Shown: positions 25,299 through 34,863, numbered from the stretch's first letter. The stretch: 64,000 bases of DNA from Amycolatopsis dendrobii (GCF_014145675.1 NZ_JACGZW010000002.1:744001-808000), one strand, 5' to 3'. Program-made: numbers and translations. The notes: generated by a model from the sequence alone, not told the origin.

Positions 25299-26144
25299 AT
25301 GATGTCTGCGCCCGGCGATCCCGCCGAGAACTCCGGCCGAAGCGAGGACCGGCACCTCGACGGTGACGTGTCGGCGGACCGGCCCGCCGACACCGAAACG
25401 GGTCTAGGCAGTGCGGGAGGGCTGGACACTCGCGAGATCATCTCGGACGGTGCTGCCCTCGGCTCGACGGTCGATCGTGGGAGCGCAGCCGAGAACGCCG
25501 CCCTCGACGCGGCGGGCGATCGTGCGGCGGTCAGCGCCGATGAAGTGGTGCGCGACGGGTCGGCAGTCGACGTCGATCCGTCGGCCAACGTCGACCTGTC
25601 GGTGGGCATTGAGCCGGCGACGAGCGCCCGCCGGGCCGCCAGCGTCAACCCGGTGGTCGGGGTTGAGTCGGCGGTGGGTGTCGAGTCGGCGGTTAGCGTC
25701 GAGGGTGCGACCGACGTCGGCTGGGCGGCGAGCGTCAACCCGGTGGTCGGCGTCGAGTCGGCGGCGGGTGTCGAGTCGGCGGCTAGCGTCGAGGGTGCGA
25801 CCGACATCGGCTGGGCGGCGAGCGCCAACCCGGTGGTCGGGGTTGAGTCGGCGGCGGGTGTCGAGTCGGCGGCTAGCGTCGAGGGTGCGAACGACATCGG
25901 CTGGGCGGCCAGCGTCAACCCGGCAGCCGACGTCGAGCCGGTCGACGAAGCGACTCGGGATGTTGTCCGGTTGTTGCGGCGGTTTGGCGGCAGGGCGTTC
26001 GCGTTGGCGTTCGTTGCCGGGATTACCGGGCTGACGACCGTCGCGTTGGTGTTGGGGCTGGCCGGGTTCGCGTTGGTGCTCGCACCGGTGCGCGGGGTCA
26101 GGCGAGGAGGTGGGCCAGCAGCGCCCGTGCCGCCGGGTTGGTGA
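25299..26144 (+). CDS. Hypothetical protein with 30-residue tandem repeats and a membrane anchor
   Basis: A 281-residue protein of unknown role. An acidic N-terminal part is followed by three 30-residue repeats (about 114-203: ASVNPVVGVES and GVESAxSVEGATDIGW patterns) and a fourth partial copy, then a basic RLLRRFGGR and a double hydrophobic segment (FALAFVAGITGLTTVALVLG, LAGFALVLAPVRGVRR), suggesting a C-terminal membrane anchor with an extended repeat region. The repeat units are 90 bp and nearly identical in DNA. The 3' end overlaps the convergent LysR gene by 47 bases. Confidence 0.6.
   Translation: MMSAPGDPAENSGRSEDRHLDGDVSADRPADTETGLGSAGGLDTREIISDGAALGSTVDRGSAAENAALDAAGDRAAVSADEVVRDGSAVDVDPSANVDLSVGIEPATSARRAASVNPVVGVESAVGVESAVSVEGATDVGWAASVNPVVGVESAAGVESAASVEGATDIGWAASANPVVGVESAAGVESAASVEGANDIGWAASVNPAADVEPVDEATRDVVRLLRRFGGRAFALAFVAGITGLTTVALVLGLAGFALVLAPVRGVRRGGGPAAPVPPGW
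25634..25933 (+). repeat. 90-bp tandem coding repeat, 3 full copies plus a partial
   Basis: Starts of matching GGGCSGCSAGCG segments fall at about 25634, 25724, 25814 and 25904, exactly 90 bases apart. Copies two and three differ at only a few positions, implying recent duplication. Inside each unit a shorter GTCGAGTCGGCGG motif recurs. Confidence 0.9.
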
Positions 26145-26955
26145 GGTTTGCCGAGCGGCCGGTCAGGTAGATCGTGCGGGCCAGAGTCGGCTGGATGAGG
26201 TGCGCGAACGGCAGTCCGGATCGGGCGGCGACCTGTTCCGGGACCACGGTGACGCCCAGTCCTGCCGCGACGAGGTCGACCAGCAGCGGGACGTTGGTCG
26301 CCTCGCAGACCTGGTCACGGCGGACTCCGGCCTCCGTGAAGGCGCGGTCGACCATGGCTTGCAGGCCGCTGCCGGTGAAATCTACGAAAGGTTCGCCGTC
26401 CAGTTCCGCGAGCCGGACTCGGCGGCGGGTCGACAGGCGATGTCCGGGGTGGGTGAGCAGGACCAAGATTTGCTGCCAGCTGGCGAATTCGGCCAGCTCC
26501 TCCGGCAGCGGACCGCCCACATAGGACAGATCCAGTTCGCCGTCGGACACCGCGGCGGTCAGTCCGGGGATGGTGCCTTCCCGGACGCGCAGCCGGATTC
26601 CCGGGTAGCGGGCGCGGAACTCGCCCAGCTTCGCGGGCAGGTCGATGACGGTCAGGGTCTGGATGGTCCCGATCGACACCCGGCCGCGCGCGAGGCCGGT
26701 CACCGCGGCTACCTCGCCTCGGGCGGAGTCGACGTCCGCGGCGATCTGGCGGGCCAGCGGGAGCAGGGCCTCGCCCGCGGGGGTGAGGGTGACGCGGCGG
26801 GTGGTGCGGTCGAACAGGTCCGCGCCGAGGTCGGTTTCCAGTTTCCGGATGGACGCGCTGAGAGCGGATTGCACGACGTGCACGTCCTGGGCGGCGCGGG
26901 TGAAGTTGCCGTGCCGGACCACGGCCAGGAAGTGTTCGACCTGCCTCAGTTCCAC
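26098..26955 (-). CDS. LysR-family transcriptional regulator
   Basis: A 285-residue LTTR. The N-terminal HTH is MELRQVEHFLAVVRHGNFTR, VVQSALSASIRKLETDLGAD, FDRTTRRVTLTPAGEALLPL; the C-terminal effector domain contains GTIQTLTVIDLPAKLGEFRA and VAAGLGVTVVPEQVAARSGL. LysR regulators usually control a divergent target, but the gene upstream (SDR) is on the same strand and 459 bases away, so its target is uncertain. Confidence 0.9.
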   Translation of the reverse strand: MELRQVEHFLAVVRHGNFTRAAQDVHVVQSALSASIRKLETDLGADLFDRTTRRVTLTPAGEALLPLARQIAADVDSARGEVAAVTGLARGRVSIGTIQTLTVIDLPAKLGEFRARYPGIRLRVREGTIPGLTAAVSDGELDLSYVGGPLPEELAEFASWQQILVLLTHPGHRLSTRRRVRLAELDGEPFVDFTGSGLQAMVDRAFTEAGVRRDQVCEATNVPLLVDLVAAGLGVTVVPEQVAARSGLPFAHLIQPTLARTIYLTGRSANLTNPAARALLAHLLA

Positions 26956-27366
26956 CGGCTTCGCCTCCGTCTCGCCACCCGGGAGTGGTCCGGTGAACGT
27001 ACCGCGCGGGCCGGTCGGTGACGGCTGATCGAGGCAGAGGCGGGGATCACGGCCCAGCGGAGTTCGACGGCGGGCGGGGCCGGGTGAGGACGGCGCGGCT
27101 GACGGAGTTGGCGCGACGCGGAGGGCAGGCAGCGGTCACCGAGCCGGGGTCGGTGGTGGCCCAGGGCGAGTCGAGGCGTGGCTGAGTCCGGAAGGGATGG
27201 GGGAGGGCCCACGGCGAACCGAAGGCGGATCAGGGAGTCCGGACAGAGTGGCTGCGGGAGTCGGCGCGAGATGGAGGGCTGGCCGGAGGCGGTGGGGAGG
27301 GGAAGCCCAGTGGGAGTCAGCGCAAAGAAGGGGCCGACTTCGACACGATGACATCCCCCGTGCGCG
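26956..27366. other. Intergenic stretch upstream of LysR, no gene seen
   Basis: About 410 bases. Frames here are purine-rich on one strand and lack coding bias. It should carry the LysR promoter at its left end. No dyad with LysR T-N11-A character could be singled out. Confidence 0.5.
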
Positions 27367-27396
27367 GGGGCTCCCGCCGAGTTCCGCGGGAGCCCC
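27367..27396. terminator. Strong hairpin terminator of the SDR gene
   Basis: Perfect 11-bp arms GGGGCTCCCGC (27367-27377) and GCGGGAGCCCC (27386-27396) around an 8-base loop. It lies 19 bases beyond the stop of the minus-strand SDR gene at 27415. Confidence 0.8.
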
Positions 27397-27414
27397 AGCG
27401 CACCCAAGAAGCGT

Positions 27415-28167
27415 CTACTGGGCCGTATAACCCCCGTCGGCCAGGATCTCCACCCCGGTCACATACGAGGATTCCGCGGAAGCCAGGAAGAGGATCACAT
27501 CCGCGACCTCCTGCACCTCCCCAGTCCGCCCCATCGGCACGCCCTCGACCTGCTTCGCGCGCCACACCGGATCCGTGGAGCCTCGGGACGTCCGCATCGG
27601 GGGCAGCAAGCCGGGTGCTACCGCGTTGACTCGGATGCCGTCGCCCGCGTAGTGGACGGACGCGGTGGTCGTCATCGCCTTGATCGCGCCCTTCGAGGCG
27701 GCGTAGCCCAGGTGTACGCCGATCTGCCCGATGGACGCCGAGATCGAGGTCAGGTTCACGATCGAACCTCCGCCCCGGCCGGACATCGCCGCTGCGCCGT
27801 GTTTGATGCCCAGGAACACTCCGCGTGCGTTGACTTGCAGCAGGCGGTCATAGAACGCCGTGCTGGTCAGGTCGGGGTCGAAGGTGCCGCTGATGCCGGC
27901 GTTGTTGACCAGTACGTCGAGCCGTCCGTGGCGGTCCAGGAGGTCGGCGATGGCCGCGGTCCAGGAAGTTTCGTCGGTGACGTCCAGACGGCGGTATTCG
28001 GCCTGGCCGCCGTTGGCGCGGATTTCCTCGGCCACGGCGGTGCCGTCAGCGTCTTCGACGTCGGTGACGACGACCGTCGCGCCTTCGCGGGCGAAGGTCA
28101 GGGCGGTTGCCTTGCCCATGCCGCTCGAAGCGCCGGTGATCAAGGCGATCTTGTCGGCCAATCGCAT
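27415..28167 (-). CDS. Short-chain dehydrogenase/reductase (classical SDR)
   Basis: A 250-residue Rossmann-fold NAD(P)-dependent oxidoreductase. Seen: TGASSGMGKATALTFAREGA (cofactor loop), VLVNNAGISGT, catalytic Ser in NLTSISASIGQIG, YAASKGAIKAM (Tyr-x-x-x-Lys), and the C-terminal VTGVEILADGGYTAQ. An Asp at the end of strand two (VVVTDVEDADG) favours NAD over NADP. AAAGG precedes the ATG. Substrate unknown; next gene upstream on the same strand is a small protein. Confidence 0.92.
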   Translation of the reverse strand: MRLADKIALITGASSGMGKATALTFAREGATVVVTDVEDADGTAVAEEIRANGGQAEYRRLDVTDETSWTAAIADLLDRHGRLDVLVNNAGISGTFDPDLTSTAFYDRLLQVNARGVFLGIKHGAAAMSGRGGGSIVNLTSISASIGQIGVHLGYAASKGAIKAMTTTASVHYAGDGIRVNAVAPGLLPPMRTSRGSTDPVWRAKQVEGVPMGRTGEVQEVADVILFLASAESSYVTGVEILADGGYTAQ

Positions 28168-28227
28168 GTGGGGTGCCTTTCGCTGGTGGGGACCCCAGTC
28201 TGACGTTCGGCCGCGCGAAGGACCGAA

Positions 28228-28512
28228 TCAGGCCAGTTCGGCGGAGACGACCGACGAGAGGGCACGCAGGCCGTCCAGCAAGTCCTCGAGTGCGTCGGGG
28301 CTGACCAGGACGGTGCTGACCATGCTGCTTTCCCGGACGCCCTCGCGGACGTCGACGGACAGCTCGTGGATCAGCTTCCCGTGCTGGCTCAGCGTCGCGA
28401 CCAAGGCGGGGATCTGGTCGATGCCGCCGACGAAGTACGTCGCGATCCGGCGGCGGACCAGCATGGCGGGCGCGGAGGTGTACGGGGCGGAGGAAAAGGT
28501 GCTCAAGGACAT
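28228..28512 (-). CDS. Small hypothetical protein (94 residues)
   Basis: A 94-residue protein with ATG at 28512 and GGAG six bases upstream; the frame extends to 28701 but only this part has coding character. Sequence: SAPYTSAPAMLVRRRIATYF, GGIDQIPALVATLSQHGKLI, then an amphipathic C-terminus DALEDLLDGLRALSSVV. No family recognised. It lies between SDR and a PucR regulator, all on the minus strand. Confidence 0.6.
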   Translation of the reverse strand: MSLSTFSSAPYTSAPAMLVRRRIATYFVGGIDQIPALVATLSQHGKLIHELSVDVREGVRESSMVSTVLVSPDALEDLLDGLRALSSVVSAELA

Positions 28513-28713
28513 GGCGTACTCCGGGAAGAAGAGCTGGCGGGAAAGAGAAGGGCCAGGTCCCGAAGCAAAAACCGCATACCGGCATCGCGCGCCGGCAGCC
28601 TGGTTCAGCCGGCGCGCCGGGTTACGAGTCGCTCGGACGTCATGAGGAGCAGCACGGCGACAGGTTAACACGGCGTCGCGCGAAGGCAAAAGAATCCACA
28701 ATGGACCGTCGGC

Positions 28714-29973
28714 TCAGCCGGGCTCGTTCCACGGCAGGCGCTTGCGCAGCAAAGTGGCCGCACGCAGGGCGACTTCCACTTCCAGCCGGTGTTCGGCGAG
28801 CGGCCGTCCGCACAGTTCCTCGGCCTTGCGGACGCGATAGTGAACGGTGTTCTTGTGCAGGTGCAGCCGGGCGGCGGCGTGCGTGTAGCTGCCGTCGGTG
28901 TCGAGGAAGACTCGCAGCGTCTCGCGCAGTTGCTCGGTGCCGGGGTCGTCGGCGACGAGGTCGCCGAGGACTCGCGCGATCCAGCGGTACACGTCGTCGG
29001 ACTGTTCGGTGAGCAGGGCGGCGATCGCGACGTCGTCGAACAGGACGACGTTCTGGCTCTGGTCCTCGTTGGTTTCCGCGACTGCTCGCGCCCGGACTGC
29101 CTCGCGCAGGGAGCCGCGGAATCCGGCCAGTCCGTAGCCCGGTGCGCCCAGGGCCAGCCGCAGGCCGCCGCCGATGTCGGCCACGCCGGAGCGGAGGCGT
29201 TCTACCTCGATGTCGTCACGTTCCGTGCTGACCGTCCAGCTCCACAGCGTGCGGTCGTCGGCCAGCATGGTGAGGGCTGGGCCTCGTCCGCACACCTCCT
29301 GCAGCAACCGGGCGGCGGCCTGCAGTTCGCCCGCGCCTTCGGCGGGCAGCCACGCGACGGCCGCGCAGTGCCACTGGCGCATCGGGAAGGCGAGCAGTTG
29401 CTGGGCGGCGTCCTCGGTCAGCGTGTCCGAATCGAGCACCAGCCGGATCTGCGCCGCCCGGGCGGCCCCGGTGCGGCTGCTCCAGCGCCGGCGTTCGGTT
29501 TCGAAGATGTCGATCAGGCCCTCGATGACCTGGTCGATGTAGCGATTGGTGCGCCGCGCCAGTTCGGCGAGCACGCCGAGCGCGAGCTGGGTGTCGATGT
29601 TCGGCTGTCGTTCGAGCGCCTCGATCGCCCATTGCTCGAACCGGTGCTCGCCGAGCCGGTATGCGCGCAGCAGGGCTTCCAGCGACAACTCGTGCTGAGC
29701 GAACCGGCGCGCGTACTCGGCCGCGGCGGGCGGGACGGTGATCCGGTCGAGCGGGATGGAATGCGACAGCATGTCGAGGATCGCGACCAGATTCGCCGAC
29801 GTGCTGGCGATCATGAGCTTGCGGACCGTCTCGTCGTGCCGGAATTCCGGGATCATCTCGACGAACCAGTCGGTGAGCTCGGTGGTACGGGCGGCGAGGT
29901 CGGCGTCGATGGCGTGCGCGATCTCGGCCACGACGGCGTCGACGGCGTCGGACATGGCGGTCAGGGTAGCCAC
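28714..29973 (-). CDS. PucR/CdaR-type transcriptional regulator
   Basis: A 419-residue regulator. The C-terminal HTH_30 (YTHAAARLHLHKNTVHYRVR, about 360-380) defines the PucR family; a GGDEF-like central region (GGLRLALGAPGYGLAGFRGS) precedes it, and the N-terminal helical part (about 1-170) is the RsbRD-like sensory type seen in many actinobacterial members. The start is GTG 29973 with GAGG upstream, though Met at 29955 is possible. It is divergent from an acyl-CoA ligase (30144), the likely target. Confidence 0.85.
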   Translation of the reverse strand: MATLTAMSDAVDAVVAEIAHAIDADLAARTTELTDWFVEMIPEFRHDETVRKLMIASTSANLVAILDMLSHSIPLDRITVPPAAAEYARRFAQHELSLEALLRAYRLGEHRFEQWAIEALERQPNIDTQLALGVLAELARRTNRYIDQVIEGLIDIFETERRRWSSRTGAARAAQIRLVLDSDTLTEDAAQQLLAFPMRQWHCAAVAWLPAEGAGELQAAARLLQEVCGRGPALTMLADDRTLWSWTVSTERDDIEVERLRSGVADIGGGLRLALGAPGYGLAGFRGSLREAVRARAVAETNEDQSQNVVLFDDVAIAALLTEQSDDVYRWIARVLGDLVADDPGTEQLRETLRVFLDTDGSYTHAAARLHLHKNTVHYRVRKAEELCGRPLAEHRLEVEVALRAATLLRKRLPWNEPG

Positions 29974-30143
29974 CGGACCGCCTCGGCGACAGGCGAGCGG
30001 TGCCGTTCACCCCCTCGGTGCAGGCGGTTGTGACCCCGGCACAACGACCGGCGGAGCCTTCGGTTCTGCGGCCTATGGCCTGGGTCACTTCCCGTCCTTA
30101 CCGTCATTTCCCACCTGAGCCGCCCTGGGAAAGGACTTCGACG

Positions 30144-31583
30144 ATGCATCTCGCGGCGCTGCCTGAAGAACGGGCCCGGCGAAACCCGAACCGGCCGTGC
30201 CTCGCCGACGAACACGGCGAACTCGGCAACGCCGGATTCGCGGTGCGAGTGCGCAGCGCGGCCGCCGCGTTGCGGGCCCGAGGGGTCAGTGCGGGCGACG
30301 TCGTCGCGGTCCTGCTGCCGAATCGCGTCGAATTCGCGGTGGTGTTGTTCGCTGCCTGGCGGCTCGGCGCCGCGGTGACGCCGGTGAATCCGGAGCTGAC
30401 CGACGGCGAAGCCTCGTTCCAGATCGCCGACGCGCAGGCGAAAGTCGTGGTGGGACAAGGTGATTCGAACCTGGTGACGATGCGGCTCGAGGAATTGGCG
30501 ACCGCCGCGCCCGACGACGGTCCGGTCGCCGACGACGACCACGCGGTCGCGTTGCTCATCTACACCAGCGGCACCACCGGCCAGCCGAAGGGCGTGGTGC
30601 TCGACCACGGCAACGTGCGGGCGATGACCGAGATGATCGTCGACGCGCTCGAACTCGGCCCGGCAGACCACAGTTTGCTGATTCTGCCGCTGTTCCACGT
30701 CAACGGCATCGTGGTCAGCGTGCTCGCTCCGCTGCTCGCCGGCGGTCGCTCGACCATCACCGCGAGATTCCGCGCCGACGACTTCTTCGACACAGTCGAA
30801 CGCGTCCGTCCGACGTATTTCTCGGCCGTGCCAGCGATTTACGCTCGGCTAGCGGGCCTTCCGGACACCGTGCGGCCGGACACTTCGTCGCTGCGGCTGG
30901 TGGTTTGCGGGGCCGCGCCGATGCCAGCCGAGCTGATCCGGCGCGTCGAGGAACGGTTCGGTGTGGTGGTCGTCGAAGGCTACGGACTGTCCGAAGGTAC
31001 CTGTGCGTCGACGCTGAATCCGCTGGCCGGGCCGCGTAAACCGGGCACCGTCGGGCGTCCGCTGCCCGGGCAGGAAGTCGCGCTGATGGATCCGCAGGGC
31101 AGGCTGACCGACGGTCCCGGCGAGGTCGTGGTCCGCGGCCCGAACGTGATGCGCGGCTACCTCAACCGGCCCGAGGCGACCGCCGCGGCGATCGTCGACG
31201 GCTGGCTGCACACCGGCGATGTCGGGCGGTTCGACGAGGACGGCTACCTCGTCCTGGTCGACCGCATCAAGGACATGATCATCCGGGGCGGGGAGAACCT
31301 CTACCCCAAGGAGATCGAGAACGCACTGCACGCACACCCGGCGGTGCTGGAAGCCGCGGTGGTCGGCGCGCCGCATCCGGTGCTCGGTGAATTGCCCGTG
31401 GCGACTGTGACGCTGTACCCGGCCGCGGTCGTGAGCGAGGCCGAACTGCTTGACCATTGCCGGGCCCGGCTGACGCGGGTGAAGGTGCCGGTACGGATCG
31501 ACATCGTGCCCGCGCTGCCGCGCAACCCGGTCGGCAAGATCGACAAGCCCGCGCTGCGTCGCGAACTCGCCGCGGCGGGCTGA
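30144..31583 (+). CDS. Acyl-CoA synthetase (AMP-forming, ANL superfamily)
   Basis: A 479-residue adenylate-forming ligase. Complete motif set: LLIYTSGTTGQPKGVVLDHG (P-loop), VVVEGYGLSEGTCAS, GWLHTGDVGRFDEDGYLVLV, RIKDMIIRGGENLYPKEIEN and the catalytic Lys in LPRNPVGKIDKPALRREL. It probably makes a fatty or aromatic acyl-CoA. AAGGA lies eight bases before the ATG. Downstream genes on the same strand (DUF3556 protein, flavoenzyme) suggest it supplies acyl-CoA to a lipid module; the divergent PucR gene is its probable regulator. Confidence 0.92.
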   Translation: MHLAALPEERARRNPNRPCLADEHGELGNAGFAVRVRSAAAALRARGVSAGDVVAVLLPNRVEFAVVLFAAWRLGAAVTPVNPELTDGEASFQIADAQAKVVVGQGDSNLVTMRLEELATAAPDDGPVADDDHAVALLIYTSGTTGQPKGVVLDHGNVRAMTEMIVDALELGPADHSLLILPLFHVNGIVVSVLAPLLAGGRSTITARFRADDFFDTVERVRPTYFSAVPAIYARLAGLPDTVRPDTSSLRLVVCGAAPMPAELIRRVEERFGVVVVEGYGLSEGTCASTLNPLAGPRKPGTVGRPLPGQEVALMDPQGRLTDGPGEVVVRGPNVMRGYLNRPEATAAAIVDGWLHTGDVGRFDEDGYLVLVDRIKDMIIRGGENLYPKEIENALHAHPAVLEAAVVGAPHPVLGELPVATVTLYPAAVVSEAELLDHCRARLTRVKVPVRIDIVPALPRNPVGKIDKPALRRELAAAG

Positions 31584-31662
31584 TTCCTCCCTGCTGAAAG
31601 AAGACCATCCGTGCCCGCATTGCCGGGTCCGGTCGATGCTGCCCGGAGAAAGGCGGAGAACA

Positions 31663-33447
31663 ATGGGGTTCAAGACAGGGGACTTTCCCCCGGTCGATCC
31701 GGAAACCTTCCTGCGGAAGCCACTGTTCGAACGAACCAAGGCGCTCGCGCTGCACTGGGTCCAGTTCGGATTCGGCTCGCCCAAGATGATCCCGGCCACG
31801 TACGTGGTGAAACTGGTTTTCCTCTACGTGCTGGCCGGGGTGGCGCTGGCGACCGCGACGTCCGGCGTCGGCCCGTTCTGGGACGTCGCCGCGTGGTGGC
31901 GCGAACCAGTCGTTTACCAAAAGCTCGTGCTGTGGACGGTCTTCCTGGAAGCGGTCGGCGTCGCCGGTTCCTGGGGTCCGATCGCGGGCAAGTTCAAGCC
32001 GATGACCGGCGGGATCCTGTTCTGGGCGCGGCCCGGCACGATCCGGCTGCGGCCGTGGAAGCGGGTGCCGTTCACCGCGGGCGATCGGCGGAACGGCTTC
32101 GATGTGCTGCTGTACCTGGCTTTCCTCGCCACGCTGCTGACCGCGATCGTGCTGCCTGGTGTCCCGGACGCCGCGCTGTCGGCTGCGTTGCCGGGCAACA
32201 CCTCGGGTCTCGTGCGTCCGGCGTTGCTGATCGCGCCGATCGTGCTGTACGTGCTGAATGGCTTGCGGGACAAGACAATTTTCCTCGCCGCTCGCGGTGA
32301 ACAGTATCTGCCCGCGTTGGTGTTCTTCGCCTTCCTTCCGTTCGTGAACATGATCATCGCCGCGAAACTGCTGATCTGCATTGTCTGGATCGGCGCGGGC
32401 GTCTCGAAGTTCGGCAAGCACTTCACGAATGTGGTGCCGCCGATGGTGTCCAACAGCCCGTGTGTTCCGTTCCAGTGGCTGAAGCGCGCGCATTACCGGA
32501 ATTTCCCGGACGACATCCGTCCGTCGAAGCTCGCGACGTTCATGGCGCACGTCGGCGGGACGACGGTGGAAATCATCACCCCGCTGGTGCTGCTGTTCTC
32601 CACCAATCACTGGGCCACGCTCGCCGGGGTCGCGCTGATGGTGGTGTTCCACCTGTTCATCACGTCCACGTTCCCGCTGGCGGTGCCGCTGGAGTGGAAC
32701 ATTTTGTTCGGCTACCTCGCGATCTTCCTGTTCCTCGGCTTCCCGGCGAGCGCGGGGTACGGCGTCGGCGACCTGACGCCGGGCTGGCTCGCCGTCGTGA
32801 TCGCGGCCGCGCTGCTGTTCTTCCCGATCCTGGGCAATCTGCGGCCGGATCTGGTCTCGTTCCTGCCGTCGATGCGGCAGTACGCGGGCAACTGGGCGTC
32901 AGCGCTGTGGGCGTTCGCGCCGGGTGCGGAGGCGAAGCTGAACACGCTGCCGCACCGGCCGACGAAGAACCAGGTCGACCAGTTGCAGGCGATGGGCTAT
33001 CCGGCGGAAATCGCGGAGATCACCATGCAGCAGACCATCGCGTGGCGGTCGATGCACAGCCAGGGCCGCGGGCTGTTCTCGGTGCTCGCGAAGAACCTGC
33101 CGGACCTCGAAACGCGGACGGTGCGCGAGGCGGAATTCGGCTGCAACTCGATCCTCGGGTTCAACTTCGGCGACGGGCACCTGCACAACCTCGACTTCGT
33201 CAACGCGGTGCAGAAGCGGGTCGGGTTCGCGCCTGGCGAGTGGATCGTGGTCTGGGTCGAATCGCAGGCCATCCACTCGAAGGTGCAGCATTACCAGGTG
33301 ATTGACGCGGCGCTGGGCGTGATCGAGCGCGGCCACTGGACGGTGGCCGACGCGGTCGGCGAACAGCCGTGGCTGCCGAACGGCCCGATTCCGCTCACCG
33401 TCACCTGGACCGCGAGCCCGGCGACGACGAGCAGCGTGCTGGCATGA
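31663..33447 (+). CDS. DUF3556-family multi-pass membrane protein
   Basis: A 594-residue protein with about 10-12 transmembrane helices in the first 430 residues and a soluble C-terminal part. The opening GFKTGDFPPVDPETFLRKPL and KALALHWVQFGFGSPKMIPA, and the tail IAWRSMHSQGRGLFSVLAKN with FGCNSILGFNFGDGHLHNLD, match the DUF3556 family of actinobacteria, whose function is not established. GGCGGAGAACA precedes the ATG. Its stop overlaps the ATG of the next gene (ATGA), tying it to the phytoene-desaturase-like enzyme. Confidence 0.82.
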   Translation: MGFKTGDFPPVDPETFLRKPLFERTKALALHWVQFGFGSPKMIPATYVVKLVFLYVLAGVALATATSGVGPFWDVAAWWREPVVYQKLVLWTVFLEAVGVAGSWGPIAGKFKPMTGGILFWARPGTIRLRPWKRVPFTAGDRRNGFDVLLYLAFLATLLTAIVLPGVPDAALSAALPGNTSGLVRPALLIAPIVLYVLNGLRDKTIFLAARGEQYLPALVFFAFLPFVNMIIAAKLLICIVWIGAGVSKFGKHFTNVVPPMVSNSPCVPFQWLKRAHYRNFPDDIRPSKLATFMAHVGGTTVEIITPLVLLFSTNHWATLAGVALMVVFHLFITSTFPLAVPLEWNILFGYLAIFLFLGFPASAGYGVGDLTPGWLAVVIAAALLFFPILGNLRPDLVSFLPSMRQYAGNWASALWAFAPGAEAKLNTLPHRPTKNQVDQLQAMGYPAEIAEITMQQTIAWRSMHSQGRGLFSVLAKNLPDLETRTVREAEFGCNSILGFNFGDGHLHNLDFVNAVQKRVGFAPGEWIVVWVESQAIHSKVQHYQVIDAALGVIERGHWTVADAVGEQPWLPNGPIPLTVTWTASPATTSSVLA

Positions 33448-34859
33448 CTGCCGCGGTGGTGGTCGGCAGCGGGCCCAACGGGCTCGCCGCGGCGGCCGTG
33501 CTGGCTCGCGCCGGGGTCGACGTGACGGTGCTGGAGGCCGCCGACGAGATCGGCGGCGGCACCCGCACCTACGAGGCGATCGTCCCCGGCCTGCGGCACG
33601 ACCACTGCTCCGCGACGCATCCGATGGCGGTCGGCTCCCCGGTGCTGACCGACCTTGGACTCGACCGGTACGGCCTGCGCTGGCGGCTGCCGGAGATCGA
33701 CTGCGTGCATCCGCTCGACGACGGTACCGCCGGGGTCCTGCGCCACTCGGTCTCCGGCACCGCCGCCGGACTCGGTCCGGACGAACGTCGCTGGTCAGCG
33801 CTGTTTTCTTCGCCCGCGCAGAACTACGACGCGCTGAGCGAGGACATTCTCGGGCCGCTGCTGCGAGTGCCGAAACATCCGTTGCTGCTGGGCCGGTTCG
33901 GGCTGCCGACGGTCGTGCCGGCGACCGTGCTGGCCCGCTGCTTCCGCACCGAACAGGCCCGCGCGCTATGGCTCGGGGTGGCGGCGCACGCGTTCCGTCC
34001 GCTGGATCGGCCGCTGTCGTCGGCGATCGGGCTCGGCATCCTCACCGCTGGTCATCGGCACGGCTGGGCGGTCGCCGAGGGCGGGTCGCGGGCGATCGGC
34101 GACGCCTTGGCCGCGCTGATAGCCGACTTCGGCGGGAAGATCGAGACCGGGGTGCGGGTGGCGTCGGTTTCGCAGCTGCCGCGGGCGGACGTGGTGGTGT
34201 GGGACGTCGGACCGAGCGCTCTCGCGCAGGTGCTCGGCGACCGGTTGCCGCCGCGGATCCGGCGAGCGTACGAGAGATTCCGTTACGGTCCCGGCGCGTT
34301 CAAAGTGGACTTCGCGGTGCAGGACGGGATTCCGTGGCGGTCGCCGGAAGCGCGTGCGGCCGGGACGGTCCACTTGGGAGGCTCGGCGGCGGAGGTCGCC
34401 GCCGGCGAACGTGAAGTACACAATGGACAGATGCCGGAGCGGCCGTTTGTGCTGCTGGGACAGCAGTATCTGGCTGACCCGTCGCGTTCGGTCGGTGATG
34501 TGCATCCGGTGTGGGCGTACGCGCATGTGCCGCACGGATACACCGGTGACGCCACCGAGGCGATCACCGCGCAGATCGAGCGGTTCGCGCCGGGCTTCCG
34601 GGAGCGGGTCATTGGTTCGGTGACCACGTCGTCGGCGGAATTCGCTGCGGGAAACCCGAATTTCGTCGGCGGAAACATCCTCACCGGCGCGAAAGACCTG
34701 CGGCAGCTGGTCTTCGGCCCGCGGACGACGTTGCAGCCGTATGACGCGGGTGTTCCCGGGCATTTCGTGTGTTCCGCGGCCACGCCGCCGGGACCGGGCG
34801 CGCACGGGATGTGCGGCAGTCACGCGGCGACGCGGGCGTTGCGGTACCTGCGGCGGTGA
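33444..34859 (+). CDS. FAD-dependent oxidoreductase, phytoene desaturase/CrtI-like
   Basis: A 471-residue flavoprotein. The N-terminal dinucleotide fold is VVVGSGPNGLAAAAVLARAG with VLEAADEIGGGTRT, and the C-terminal FAD motif is NILTGAKDLRQLVFGPR ... PGPGAHGMCGSHAATRAL. This is the NAD(P)/FAD amine-oxidase-like superfamily that includes CrtI and mycobacterial lipid desaturases or saturases. There are no carotenoid synthesis genes nearby, so a lipid substrate is more likely. Overlaps DUF3556 by four bases; converges with an AGPS-like enzyme, four bases away. Confidence 0.88.
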   Translation: MTAAVVVGSGPNGLAAAAVLARAGVDVTVLEAADEIGGGTRTYEAIVPGLRHDHCSATHPMAVGSPVLTDLGLDRYGLRWRLPEIDCVHPLDDGTAGVLRHSVSGTAAGLGPDERRWSALFSSPAQNYDALSEDILGPLLRVPKHPLLLGRFGLPTVVPATVLARCFRTEQARALWLGVAAHAFRPLDRPLSSAIGLGILTAGHRHGWAVAEGGSRAIGDALAALIADFGGKIETGVRVASVSQLPRADVVVWDVGPSALAQVLGDRLPPRIRRAYERFRYGPGAFKVDFAVQDGIPWRSPEARAAGTVHLGGSAAEVAAGEREVHNGQMPERPFVLLGQQYLADPSRSVGDVHPVWAYAHVPHGYTGDATEAITAQIERFAPGFRERVIGSVTTSSAEFAAGNPNFVGGNILTGAKDLRQLVFGPRTTLQPYDAGVPGHFVCSAATPPGPGAHGMCGSHAATRALRYLRR

Positions 34860-34863
34860 CGGG

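Noticed and set aside
25292..25918. Minus-strand repetitive frame of 208 codons
   Set aside because: Shadow of the 90-bp coding repeat; the plus-strand frame has the membrane anchor and better start.
27348..27629. Plus-strand frame over the SDR terminator
   Set aside because: Pro/Arg-rich shadow of the SDR gene and its terminator hairpin.
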